Shown in pieces: positions 44,046 through 54,840 of a stretch of DNA of 60,023 nt (positions are counted from its first letter, which is position 1; every line of letters begins with the position of its first letter). A program made the position numbers and the translations under genes. The notes below the pieces were generated by a model. The model saw only the letters and a list, made by a program, of their open reading frames with translations, was not told where the DNA came from and did not search any database. The stretch is from assembly GCA_001632425.1 (NCBI GenBank), contig KV425581.1, positions 129,668 to 189,690 of the forward strand, written 5' to 3'. The stretch comes from Neolentinus lepideus HHB14362 ss-1. Taxonomy: Eukaryota > Basidiomycota > Agaricomycetes > Gloeophyllales > Gloeophyllaceae.

Positions 44046-47000
44046 TCAGGCACCTAATTTTAGGGGCTTGCACATAGGCACCTGTCCTGGTGGCCTGCGC
44101 GGCAAGTCCTCTGGACGTCGTACACCCTGTAATTCAAGGTAGTTGTCCAATGCCTCTAGTGGCTCACAGGTGGCCTCCCCAACTTGCCACTTAATGAGAA
44201 ATTCGAGGCTATTACCCTTCCATTGGTGAGCAATAATCTCATTGACAAACCACTCCACATCCTCAGATGTGCCAAAATTGGATGTCACATATGAATCATG
44301 ATGTGGGAACATGACATCGTCGTTTGGTTCATGCTTCCTAAGTAGATTAGCATGAAACGTTGGGTGAATCCGTCATTTTGCTAGCTCCTGTGGGAGTCTA
44401 AGCGTGTAAGTCGAGGTCTTGGGGTGACTCTTGATGACCTCATAGGGTCCTACAAACTGAGGTGTCAATTTACATGCTCGTTGCTTCGGGAGGTTGAGAT
44501 TCTCCATCGACAAATATATGCTATCCCTGACCTTGATAGTCTCATCAGGTCGGCAATGCTTGTTCACATGGTGAGCCTGTATAATGCAGTTTTCTAAAAT
44601 CGCGTCATGCGCAATTGCAAGGTTAATCAGGGCATGCTCAGCGAACTGCTTGACACCTGGCATAACCGGCTCAGGACGCAGACTTGTAGCGATCCGTGGC
44701 ATAATCCCATAGTTTAGTTCAAATGAAGCCTAGCCCATTGTACGACTCACGCTCGAATTAATAGCAAACTCAACAAGAGGGACACGCTCAGCCCAATCCT
44801 CCTGGTCACTCAACACAAATCTGCGGAGGATCTGAACCACAGTCTGGATGGCATGCTTGGATGCTCCATCTTTCTGGGGATGAAATGTGGTGGACATCAG
44901 TAGTTTAGTCCCAAGTAATCGGTGAAGTTCACGCCAAAATTGAGTGGTAAACTTAGCATCCCGGTCTGACATGATTGAGTCCAGCATTCCATGCAAATGC
45001 ACAATGTCTGTGAAATATAACCATGCGATGTTGGTAGCCCTTGCTATAGTGTGAGTAGGAACCAGGTGGACCATTGATGTAAGGCGACAGATCACTATGA
45101 GTAAATAGTTGTGTTCTTCCTTGCCAGACCTTGGAAAGGGCCCAACAAAGTCCATACCAATAGACCCCCATGGGCGTGATGGGATGGGCATAGAGTGCAA
45201 CATACCCATGGGCTTTTTCATGGTGGGTTTTGTCATTTGGCACACCGTGCATGATGCGCAGAACTTGTCAACCTGGATTCCTATCTGAGGCCACCAATAC
45301 CATTGGCGGATATACGCCTGAGTGCGCTGTGCACCCAAGTGTCCAATCACCTGATGGCACTGATCCAACACTATCTCTGTAAGGTAGCGACACCCATAGG
45401 GAAAACGTGGTATACATAATATGCGCAACTTGTCACTGATTTTCTTCCAAATGAATCTGTCCTTGTTGACAGTGAAATACTCACTGTGGGCACCACCCAG
45501 CACCCTCGAGAATAAGTCATCCTTGGAGTATCCCTTTTTGATAGCACTCAATATGCTAGGGTCTCCTTCCACTCGGGACTTGAGTGTCTCTAGGTTGGCC
45601 ATAGCCTTGAGGGCAGTTTTGTCCTCCAATAGCAGCTTGGGCTTCTTCACCTGACAAACCACCAGAGCAACATATGTCTCTGCTGCCTGCTTGGCTTTGG
45701 CCATCTCTTCAGCAAGCTTGCAACGCTCTTCATTGGTAGCAACCTCTCAAAGGTGCTGGGAATGGTGAAGGAAAGGGAGATCTCGCTGGTTGGGTCCAAC
45801 CTGCATTGCTTTGAGCTCCTCAATATGCTCCAGCATCAGTGTTTCCCACTGAGGATCAAGCCGACTATCAGCAGTAACATACTTGTCCGACGGTTGATGC
45901 TCATCAACCCTGTCACCCTCATAGTAATGGGAGAAGCAGTCCATGACTTTGTTAGTCTTTCCCTGAATGTACCGGATAGTATAGTCAAACCAACTAAGAT
46001 ACTCCATCCAGTGCATCTGCCGATAGGACAGTTTGCTCTGAGACTTGAAAAATTCAAGAGCCTTGTGGTCCATGATGATGACAATGGGGCGCCAAATGAG
46101 TTTGTCCTCCCACTTAAGTAGTGCTTCCAGTATCGTGATAGTTTCATGCTCAAATGTCCGATAGACATGTTGTGCATTAGTGAACTTCTTTGACATGAAA
46201 CCCGCTGGGTGGCAAGTTCTCCAATTGGGGCCTTGGCCATAAACTGCACCTATGCCAGTAAGTGATGCATCACAGATGACCCAAATAGGTTCATCAACTG
46301 AGGGGTCTATTGGCCTCAGTATGGGTGACCTGCAAGCCAGCGCCTTAATTGACTCGAGGCACTTATCATGAATAGGGTACCATGCGAATGGTCTCCCATC
46401 ACGACACATGCCTGCCAAGGGTCCCGTGTAGGCAGTCACATCTGGCATAAAGTGTGATAGGTACTGCACCAGCCCAAGGAATCATTGGACCTCATGGAAA
46501 TTCTGGGGCATCCTCTATTCATGAATACAGGCCATTTTGTCTGAATCAGCGTGAAGCCCGTGATCGTCAATGACATGCCCAAGACAATCCATATGGGTAG
46601 AGTACAGGTTGCACTTTGTCTTGCTTAAGTACATCTGATGATGTCAAAGGCATTCAAAGACCAAGCCTAGATGTCGTTCATGCTCCTCAATTGAGTTCGA
46701 GAAGATGAATATGTTGTCCAGGTACACGTGCACAAATATCCCTATGAATTCATGGAATATGAATGTCATTAACCACTGGAATGTAGCAGGAGTGTTGCAG
46801 TCTCCTTGATGCATTACATAGCTCCAGTATGTCCCATATACCGTAGCAAATGCCATTTTCCAGATGTCTTGTTCGTTGATCAAGATCTGTTCTTACACAT
46901 CTGACATATCGATCTTCAACTGATGTTTGCCACATGCTACATCCATCTGAATCTGATCCTGGTCTGGGAATGGAGTGACGTCCTTGTGAGTATTCTCATT

Positions 47001-47381
47001 GCATTTCCAACAGTCGACGACTGTGCGCAGCCATCCATCCTTCTTTGGGATGCACAGAAGAGGGGCAGCTTGAGAAACTGCGACCTCCTTCCACCATTGA
47101 GCCTTAGAATACCTCTTGATTTTGTCAAGTAGCTGCAGTTTCAGTGTGTCCGGACACCTCAGCAGATGGTAGTGGTACTGCTTAGTGTCATCAATCAGTG
47201 GAATCCTGTGGTTGATTGGACGTTTAGGAGGGAGCCGCATTGGAATTTCCCCCATAATGTCCTGACACTTGTCGATCCATTGAGCCCATAGCCCTGGAAT
47301 ATCCCTCAGGGTATACTGCCCAAGCTCTTCAGACATGTGTAACTGTTCCTTGACACTATCCTCGAATGCATCTAATGCCAT
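44046..47381 (-). pseudogene. Element 2 reverse transcriptase, RNase H, integrase and chromodomain
   Basis: RT motifs are AAPLLCIPKKDG, LKIDMSDV (first Asp kept), HQGDCNTPATFQ and VYLDNIFIF, where the second Asp of the YxDD box is Asn (codon 46,713-46,715). RNase H shows WVICDASLTG and FEHETITILEAL. Integrase has the H2C2 zinc site (HLGAQRTQAYIRQWYWWP, CASCTVC) and the core GMDFVGPF, MSDRDAKFT and DGASKHAIQ, where the catalytic Glu is Lys (codon 44,856-44,858). A GPY-like segment (FVGPYEVIKSHPKTSTYTL) and a chromodomain follow (VEWFVNEIIAHQWKG, EFLIKWQV). Several TGA/TAG codons break the frame at former Trp or Arg codons. Both enzymes are inactive in this copy. Confidence 0.88.
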
Positions 47382-47783
47382 TTCATTAATCCCAAGAGGA
47401 TCCTCTCAACCAAACTTATCCTGACGCTCTCCAGTCGATGAGTGTAGCATCGGGGTTAGCTCACTAACCCATAGATCTGTTTTGGGTTGATCTTGGGTTT
47501 TTCATCTAAGAGGATTGTGCACTGGGATTGCATGATGCCCCGCTGACTTGCGAGTCAGTGGATCCTTGCTCTGACAATCAGGTTTAGTGTCCAATCCCCT
47601 AGTGATCTTCTGGTTTTTCACCGCATTGCTAGAGGGCACATTAACCAATACCAATTCATTACCAATCTCTTCAATCAAAGCACCCTTCGAGTATGGTCTT
47701 TTGATAAGAAACTCCTCATCTGGAACCTCCTCAATGGTGACTTTTCACTTTGTGTGTGTGGCAGCAGTTGCCGCCACCGCGAT

Positions 47784-49256
47784 TCATTCCATTTTCTTTG
47801 CATTACCACCAACCTTTTGAGGTCGTGGTCCCTTTATCACTGATTTGCACTGTGGTGGCACTGGTAGGGATTTCCTCAGAGGTGCCAGTAGTGGGTGTGG
47901 TACTCTCAATGTTTGAGAGGTAAACAAAACATCCTCCCCTCTTAGTTTGAGGGACACTGTTTTGCTGAATGCTGAGAACATCTTGTTCTCAAAATCCAGC
48001 TTCACACAAAGAGCGCGTAGCAATGGGGTACCAATTACGATGTTGTACCGGTCAATATTTGCCACGTCAAAGTAATGTTTGAGCACTTGACCTGTGACTG
48101 TGAATGTAATGTCCATGCAATAGTTTACCTTCGAGCGACTCCCAACTGTTCCAAGCTGTAAGTTCATTGGATTCTTCAGCTCATAGCATACTATGTTGGC
48201 AATCCATGCAAAGTCCAGCTGAATGCAGTCCAATGTGCTGCCTGAGTCCACCAAAGCAAGTGCATCTACCCCACCAATGTTGATGGTGATGACCATACAG
48301 ACACGGTCCTTATCTGAGCATTGGGGGTGAATACCAGGTTGCTCTCTTAAGACAATATGGCCTCGTACTGGGTTATCCCCCCCACCTTGCACTGAAGTGC
48401 TAAGTTTGGCCCCCTTATAGTCATTCGCAGCATATAATCGGGGGATTTGGGGATATTGTAAGTCCTCAAATTGCCACTGCAAGATATTGATATCTTCACG
48501 GAGACTATCCACCAACTCTGCCTTCAGAAACAGCTCCATATTCTCCTCGCAGAGTCATTGGTTGTCCACGCGGAGAGTGTCAATTAGCTGATCCTTCATA
48601 TTCCGCTCATTCATTAGAATACGTATGTGGTGCTCTAAAGCACTAATGTGAGCAGAGGCATGGTCATCCTCACCAATTGGCCCAGTAAGCATAGGCTCGT
48701 CGTCAATGATATAAGTGCATGCCTCATGACGATAATCGTCATTGCTGCTGATTGACAGCATTCCCAGTGTGCTGTCGGTGTAGGCAGTGTCGGGGTCATA
48801 CTCACTCTCAATGTTGACCTCCCGCATGGCATACAGACGTTCGACTTCCTCACCTACGTCAGATATTACTTTGATGCATGCATGGTTCATCTTGAAGTAT
48901 TCATCATCTTCGGGGTCGCACATATATCCAAAGCTCTCGGGGCTCCCTTCCTCAGAAGGATCATACTGTGAGCCTCCATATGTGGAGAGGTCATCCTGAC
49001 CTTCCTCAATGCCTTTTTGGGGTTCCATCTCCCCTTCCTGAGCAGCCTCCTCTTGAATGGTGTGCACATCATCTGGGGTGGTTTCCTCCTCCATTGCCTG
49101 CATTCGCTCCCTACGCTGTGTGCAGTCATTCATAAAATGCCCTGGCTTACCACAATTATAGCAGTTGCCTGAGGGGCCATTCACGGGAGGATTGTGTGCT
49201 GGGGCAGGCACCCGACGAGGAGGGGCATTCTGACGATAGGGAGCACGTGGCGGCAT
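47784..49256 (-). pseudogene. Element 2 nucleocapsid knuckle and aspartic protease
   Basis: The segment opens with a basic Pro/Arg-rich part and a complete CCHC zinc knuckle, CYNCGKPGHFMNDC. An acidic linker of about 200 residues follows, an unusually long spacer. After a stop near 48,550 comes the protease with the active-site motif ALALVDSGST and the flap-like segment IVIGTPLLRAL. It would cut the polyprotein into mature parts. The end of the protease region contains the internal copy of the polypurine tract. Confidence 0.82.
47929..47945 (-). other. Internal copy of the polypurine tract
   Basis: CTAAGAGGGGAGGATGT on the minus strand is identical over 17 nt to the tract at the 3' LTR, and the ten bases AGTGTCCCTC a few nucleotides upstream are shared too. 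It lies about 4.2 kb from the 5' end of an element that would be 9.9 kb without the later insertion. A central polypurine tract is one possible role. Confidence 0.6.
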
Positions 49257-49484
49257 TGTGCCTTGATGCAGTCAAGAGGCATTTTGGAATGTAGGCTGTT
49301 GGGCAGGCCATTTGACTCGTTGAGCATGCTGCCCATCATTCCTACCACGATCATTTCTACTGGTCTCCCGATTAGAGGATACATTCTGATCTCTCCTCTT
49401 GCTAACTGAAGTAGAGGGTTTAGTCCTGCTGGGAGCCTTCACTATAGGCTTAGACCCAATAGAAATACCATGATAATGGTAGCC

Positions 49485-51797
49485 TCACTCAATACCTATC
49501 AGAATTTGAACCAATCCTTCGATGGTGTGCGACTCGGGCATAGCCTGGTGCCGCACGCCACACTCAAATCGCATACATTCAGGCAAATGGTTGAAGATAG
49601 CATGGCTGAAATCATAATCGCTTGGAGGTTCCACCCTATGTGATGCCCAAAATTCTAGCTCATCACACATCTTCTTGATGCTGTCAGTAGTGTACTTGAT
49701 GGCCTCAAACTTATTGTTCGCCTCCTTTGGCATGGAGGTATACAAGAACCTCTTGAACAAGGTGATTACTACCGCCGTAAATGTCCATACTTGAGGGGCA
49801 CTGTCTACCCCTTGGATAGTACTCTGGAACCAAGTACTAGGCTCTTCCTTGAGGTATGATGGCAGGAAATTAACCTGATATACATCATACTGAGCCTGTC
49901 CTATTCCCATCAAGTCAAACTCATCGAGAACATGGTGTAGCCAGTTCTCGAATTCAATGACATCCTCCTGACCAGTATATGGCTCAGGAGGATCACGCTT
50001 CATGTGACGTACCTGAGGGAGCGGGGGCAGCGCCTGCACATGCCATATGGCAATTGTACGATGGATCCAACTGAATATTTTCTCTTCATATCAGTTCAAA
50101 GGGCGCACTTCTCCATTAGGTTGTGCCACCATTGGTAAGTTACCTTCCCGCTTGTCATCATCATTGACAAAGATATAACCACCGCCAGGAGGTGGGTCAC
50201 CACCTCCACCTCCACCTCCTGCCCTAGGCAATGGGTGGTTGGGTGGGGGTCCACCTGGGGGATCGGCACCTCCATCCCCTCCATTGGGATCAGGTCCTCC
50301 TGGTCCTCCCAGGCCTCCTGGGCCTCCTGGTCCTCTCGGGCCTCCTGGGCCTCCTGGTCCTCCCGGGTTTCCACCACCCAGACCACCAGGGCCTCTTGGG
50401 CCTCCTGGGCCTCCTGGATACTCACCTCGCCCTCCATTTCCATTTTGAGGAGGTGGTCTTGGAGGATAATCATCTACTCCACCTTGCATGTAAGGTATCA
50501 CTGCATAATTAGCTGGATCAAAATTGCCAGATGCCATTTGCTGCATTCAGCTAGCAGAGGCTGCTGCATATTGACTTGCCATAGTGACCGGTTGAACAGC
50601 CACAGCAAACTGCCTGTCACTATTGGGCACCAGCACATTTGGTAGGTGATAAACCACAGCCCCCCAATTCTCGGGAATTGATTGACCAGACACCCATCAA
50701 TCCCTGCATTCAGGTCTCCAATTCACAGAGATAGGTTCACCCTTAATTAGGTGAAACAAATCCTGGGGTTGCAAATGCCCCAGGCTATACTGACGGGGCA
50801 CCTGCATGGCAGCTGACCAATTATCAGCACAAGCTCCTGCTTGAGCTTGCACAGTTGACGTGTACTCCAGCGATGGGGAGTCTAGGTGTCTATCATGCAT
50901 TGTCTGGTGCACATAGGTGCTCAGATATCCTGCTGGCTGCAATGGGATTGGGGGTGCATTTTGAGCACCCCATATGACACCACCATACCCATTGCTATCA
51001 GGAGAACTGTCATCTCCCCATTGAGCAGCATGTAAATGGCTGATGGTGCTACCATCAGGCATCACATTCATTCTGGGGAGATGTGGCGGGTGCCTTTTAC
51101 CAGCCTGCACAGGTGCGTTTGCAGCCCCTGCTATACCACGCAATTGAGAGGCTGCTTCAAGCTTTACTACCCTGCTCAGCTGGCCTACATATAGGCCTGC
51201 ATTACTTGCAGGTGGTGTCATTTGATTGGTTGCAATAGGACTCAATTGGTCTGCGGGCAGCTGTACTAGCTGACTTGCAGAATGAGGAGGCACTTGGGGA
51301 AGACTTTGCCCTGGCATATTCCTCGACGGTGACCACAGCCCAACTGGGGATCTATGGGTGCTCGCATGGCATAAATTACCAATACCAGACAGTAACGACT
51401 CAGCTTAGTTTAATCCACGGTTCAGCAACTCCTCTGTCAGCACATGGTCACTTGAACTCAATGCTCCTCCATTGGAATCCACTTCCATTTTTATGTGCTC
51501 CAGAAACTGTGCATTTGCGGACACAATCTCGGTAACTGCCTGAGCGACCTCATCCTTGCTGGTTACCATAGTCACGCAGCGATTGTATTCATCTAGATCG
51601 CAGTGGTGCCTGTCTGCCAGTTGACTTACTCTAGATTGATTTGGACCTCCACCAGAGGCACTGGATGGGTGATTGGTAGTTGACTGGGCACCCTGTGAAG
51701 TGCCCGTTCTCCATTGGGTCAACGATTGACTGGATGGAATGAACTCGCAGTCGTCGACTTGAGCCGTGTTGTCGCCAGAAGTTGCCATAGTTGTCAC
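49485..51797 (-). pseudogene. Element 2 Gag with long N-terminal extension
   Basis: The frame starts MTTMATSGDNTAQ at 51,797. The first 550 or so codons are Ser/Gln/Pro-rich, with a Gly-Pro-rich collagen-like block at about 50,150-50,450. The capsid part proper (50,039-49,485) has EPYTGQEDVIEFENWL and STWFQSTIQG, the Retrotrans_gag pattern. Stops at about 51,405, 50,697, 50,547, 50,090 and 49,484 separate the segments, mostly TGA. The extension roughly doubles the usual Gag length of a fungal chromovirus, so it may be a fused accessory domain. I cannot assign it. Confidence 0.7.
50250..50440 (-). repeat. Gly-Pro-rich, collagen-like coding repeat
   Basis: Nine-base units of the type CCTCCTGGG/CCTCCTGGT repeat imperfectly. 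On the coding strand this gives runs of Gly-Gly-Pro and Gly-Pro-Gly with Arg and Leu interspersed. The other strand is also open because of the composition (50,239-50,448) and is not a gene. Confidence 0.85.
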
Positions 51798-51859
51798 CTA
51801 ATGCGAGTAGTATGGTAACACATCCGATATCACAACAAAAGGTTGTGTTCGGATTAAAT

Positions 51860-51888
51860 TTTTTTGAACGCTGTAAGTGTTCAAAAAA
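51860..51888. other. Perfect hairpin next to Element 2's 5' LTR
   Basis: TTTTTTGAAC at 51,860-51,869 pairs with GTTCAAAAAA at 51,879-51,888 across a 9-nt loop. The hairpin ends one base from the LTR, where the primer-binding site should be. No TGG-initiated tRNA complement is seen there. Confidence 0.75.
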
Positions 51889-51889
51889 G

Positions 51890-52102
51890 TGCAAGACTAC
51901 CTTATGTAGCTCACCTAAGTACTAATCACACACCTAAGAACAGGACCTTATCCTATTGCTTGAGATACACAGATGAGTTACAGAAAGTAGCCAGAGAGTA
52001 GTAGTAGTTAAGAGTCCACCCTTCTCTAAGTCCAACTTCCCAACGTACTTGCAATGTGACCAAACACATGCAAATATGCGCCACTTGTGCGCTTGTCTTA
52101 CA
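51890..52102 (-). repeat. Element 2 5' LTR
   Basis: It is 213 bp and begins TGTAAGACAAG on the minus strand. It differs from the 3' LTR only within the first 30 bp of this orientation, five substitutions, with no differences in the remaining 180 bp or so. Confidence 0.92.
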
Positions 52103-53494
52103 CTTGGCTGGCATTTTCTTGGTTCAAAGCCTCACAAACTGCAGCATGGTAGTTTGATGAGTTGCAGTAAGGTATTCCTTGGCAAAAAGTTGCCTGGACA
52201 ACACAGTTAATGCATTGGGGATATACCACAATTCTTAGCTTACCTGCCCATCTTGATGGGATTGGGGATGGCCATATACTTCTTTGATTGACTTACCACA
52301 CCATTACTTGCATGCACAGGCTCGGCACTGCCTGTATTGGCACCTGCTGACACAGCTCCACCTTGGTTTCCACCAACTGAAGCAGAAGAAGTCATGGGAT
52401 CAAGGTTAACTATATCTTCACATGCACTGTGACTAGGTGAGTTCTGCAGGCCAGTGAAACAGTAATCAGCACCTTGCCTTTCTTCAAGTTCCCCATTAGC
52501 TGATGTGCTGTTGTCAAGAAGCCTCAGCATTGCAAAGAGAGTCAGCACTGACAAGTGTGCTAGTCATGCCATGTCCATGGCTGGTGGTAGAAAGATCTGT
52601 CTCTGCAATATCTGGGTTGCCAGCTGCAGGGATGGCATTGGCAACTTTGGTGTTGTTGGACAAACTGGTTGATGTTACTATTGAGAGTCCCAGGATGTCC
52701 ATTATCAAGTACAGTACCAGTGCTTGTGGTCCTGCTTTGCTCAGGTGTCAATGGGTCTGTGTGCACACTTTTGAGATCTACAAGCATTGTCAGACTGGGA
52801 GACAAATTCACCACTTGTGCCATTGTATTAATTGATGGCACCAAACCAGACCTAGCTGATAGTCATGATCAGCATTTTGAGGAGAACAAGAGTAAGACTC
52901 ACAAATTATTCTTCAGGTTGAGTCTCTTTGTCTTCAGAGGCTTCTTGGGTCCAGCAGGTGCTCCATCAGGAACCTTCCTCTTCTCAATGGGGGAGACAGC
53001 TGGTGTCAGCACAGGGGCCTCAAGATCAGAAATCAGCAACTTATCCTTGTCATCATCAAGCTGAATGAGGTTTTGAAGATTGACATCCATGAACTGTACA
53101 TGAGGCTTGACATGATTCTTGCTGAATCCATGGTAGACATCCATTGCAATGGCCTTGATCTTCCAGTTGTCATCACAGAGAGCAAGCTCAAGGTACTCAT
53201 TCTTCATTATATTAAAATGTCTCCTTGTTTTTGAGAGTGTTGTTTATCCCCCAGCAAACAGGGGCCTCATCATTACTGAGAAGAGAATGAAAGAAGTTTG
53301 CAGCACTTTCCCAAATAGCAGCAGAGTGATATCCATCAATGATAGTCCTATCCTTTTGTGTGACAAATCACATTCTTATGTTGATACCTTGTGACTGGTG
53401 CTGCCTGCCTCATGGACCATTGGGAGCAGTTTTGTTGCTTGGGCAGTTGGTGGGATCTCACCAATCTGCAAGAGTCCAGAACATTCACCTACGG

Positions 53495-54806
53495 TGATAG
53501 GCCCCGTTGGCTTCTGACCCCAGAAAACGTGATTTAGGGCGATTCCGTGCACTTCGTGGGAATGGTGACTTAGCGACTCAATAGCGCACTGTCGGTACTC
53601 TGCGCACTAGCGACCCTACGCACCAGCGACAGGGCTCTCGGCTCCTCGGCGCACTTAGGACGGCTCCTCGGTAGCTCTGACATTGCACATCATTCAGTTG
53701 AGTCATCGGCATTGCGGCATGCATCGGCCAGCATCGTTACTACAGTCTGAACCAAGGCGATGTCTCAGGGCACCTTTCCATATGGCGTACAGCTCGCCGT
53801 CACTGCAGATCAGCGCTAGTTCTATTGGCATGACTTTCCTTATGCGTGCAGTGCGCATCGACACATGGCGCGACCATGGCTATCACGACACTGCCACACC
53901 ACAGAGCAGCCCCACCCTTTATCCCTCTTTTGGCAGTATCGCACTAGCATCGGCAGCATAGCCTGCCCCCGGATCATCGAAGAGGTGCACTCTAATGCAA
54001 AGTCAAGATGCATCTGACTGGCTCCCGTCCGTGGAATGGCACGTGTGCTAGAGTTGGCCACGCAGGGTATTGGTCGAAGAGCACATGTGGATTAGGAGCA
54101 AGGCAGTACAGGTCGTATGGATGTGAGGCTGAGCAGAGGCACAACTCGTGGTAGTAGGTAGATAGGATCAGACACAGAGTAGTCGCTCTCATGTATTTAA
54201 GCCATTACTCTACTGTTTGTACAATAAGTTATCTTCACCACACTCTTCAGATTTCAATCTTGCGTCAGAGCTTCTTCTAAGTCCGTCTTGCGACTCATGT
54301 TTAGGTACTCTTGCATACCTCCGACTTCACCCAGAGATAGCGACAGAATACACCACCGTAGCATCGCTGTTCGTAAGCCATCCCTTATATGTTCCTTCTC
54401 CTAGACAGCCCCATGTGCTGTAGCGTAGTGCTAACCAGAGTCCATATATGTTCGAGTTAGAGACAGTGACTACCAGTAGCGCTCCTCTATAGAGCATCGA
54501 AGACCGCATAGTGCCGAGCAGGAGAAGCATCATATAGCACCTACACAGCGCTGTGCACATAACACTACATAAGTGCATAGCATCACCTTCACTCTGCAGA
54601 CTGCCGCTGAGTAGCGACTTGGCGTCAACCTACCTTTAGCCCCAACTATACGTCTCACCTACACCCATCCCCTCCGAACTATATTACCCTTCGCTACCCC
54701 GGGCCTTGCAGCCATCTGACACCAAGGGCTTTGGTGTTTGCTTTGTGGTTGTGTCTACACTTTAGGTCTCATTTCAGTGGGTTTCATCGTGTGTCCGTGT
54801 GTATCA
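53495..54806 (+). mobile_element. TGATAGG-family LTR, 5' LTR of a gag-bearing element
   Basis: This is a full 1,312-bp LTR, TGATAGG...GTATCA, preceded by ACGG. The sequence directly downstream is TTTTGGAGCCCAC and then a gag gene, which shows that this repeat family is the LTR of a real retrotransposon and fixes its direction. It is CpG-rich, hence probably young. No matching 3' LTR in the same orientation lies in the window. Confidence 0.88.
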
Positions 54807-54809
54807 TTT

Positions 54810-54828
54810 TGGAGCCCACTGCGAGGGG
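54810..54828 (+). other. Putative primer-binding site
   Basis: TGGAGCCCACTGCGAGGGG begins four bases after the LTR with the TGG expected opposite a tRNA 3' CCA. The same TTTTGGAGCCCAC follows the D-type LTR at 41,414-41,402 on the minus strand. I could not match it to a particular tRNA. Confidence 0.55.
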
Positions 54829-54840
54829 AGATTTCACGAG

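Larger units (their letters stand above)
40490..52102 (-). mobile_element. Element 2: complete Ty3-type chromovirus (213-bp LTRs)
   Basis: LTRs of equal length (40,490-40,702 and 51,890-52,102) start TG and end CA. The flanks CTTGG at 40,485-40,489 and 52,103-52,107 are a perfect 5-bp duplication. A polypurine tract abuts the 3' LTR. Internal order on the minus strand is Gag with extra N-terminal and collagen-like regions, zinc knuckle, protease, RT, RNase H, integrase, chromodomain, then an extra reading frame. The LTRs differ at only five positions, all in the last 30 bp, yet the genes carry many TGA stops. A composite insertion sits at 41,127-42,795; without it the element is about 9.9 kb. 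Confidence 0.92.
40228..53207 (-). pseudogene. Unidentified multi-exon gene split by Element 2
   Basis: The 5' part (53,207 down to 52,103) starts MKNEYLELALCDDNWKIKA and has Lys-rich, Ser/Thr-rich and Gly/Ser-rich sections with introns of about 50 bp. The 3' part (40,489-40,228) continues the interrupted exon (PAKKV, donor GTATGT), then has LTDIICN, EHAKAVALAP and a last exon ending CTQANLILS with a stop. Consensus splice sites survive on both sides of Element 2, and the exon rejoins over the duplicated CTTGG. Internal stops such as the TGA in FVRL-TKK show that it was decaying. I do not recognise the family; the TGA-type decay suggests a transposon-borne gene rather than a host gene. Confidence 0.45.

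Noticed and set aside
50231..50645. Plus-strand Pro- or Trp/Ser-rich open frames opposite the Gly-rich Gag block
   Set aside because: They are compositional shadows of the 9-bp repeats on the coding strand.
54799..54840. Upstream Met of the gag frame inside the LTR
   Set aside because: It lies across the LTR end and the putative primer-binding site; the Met at 54,841 is the sensible start.
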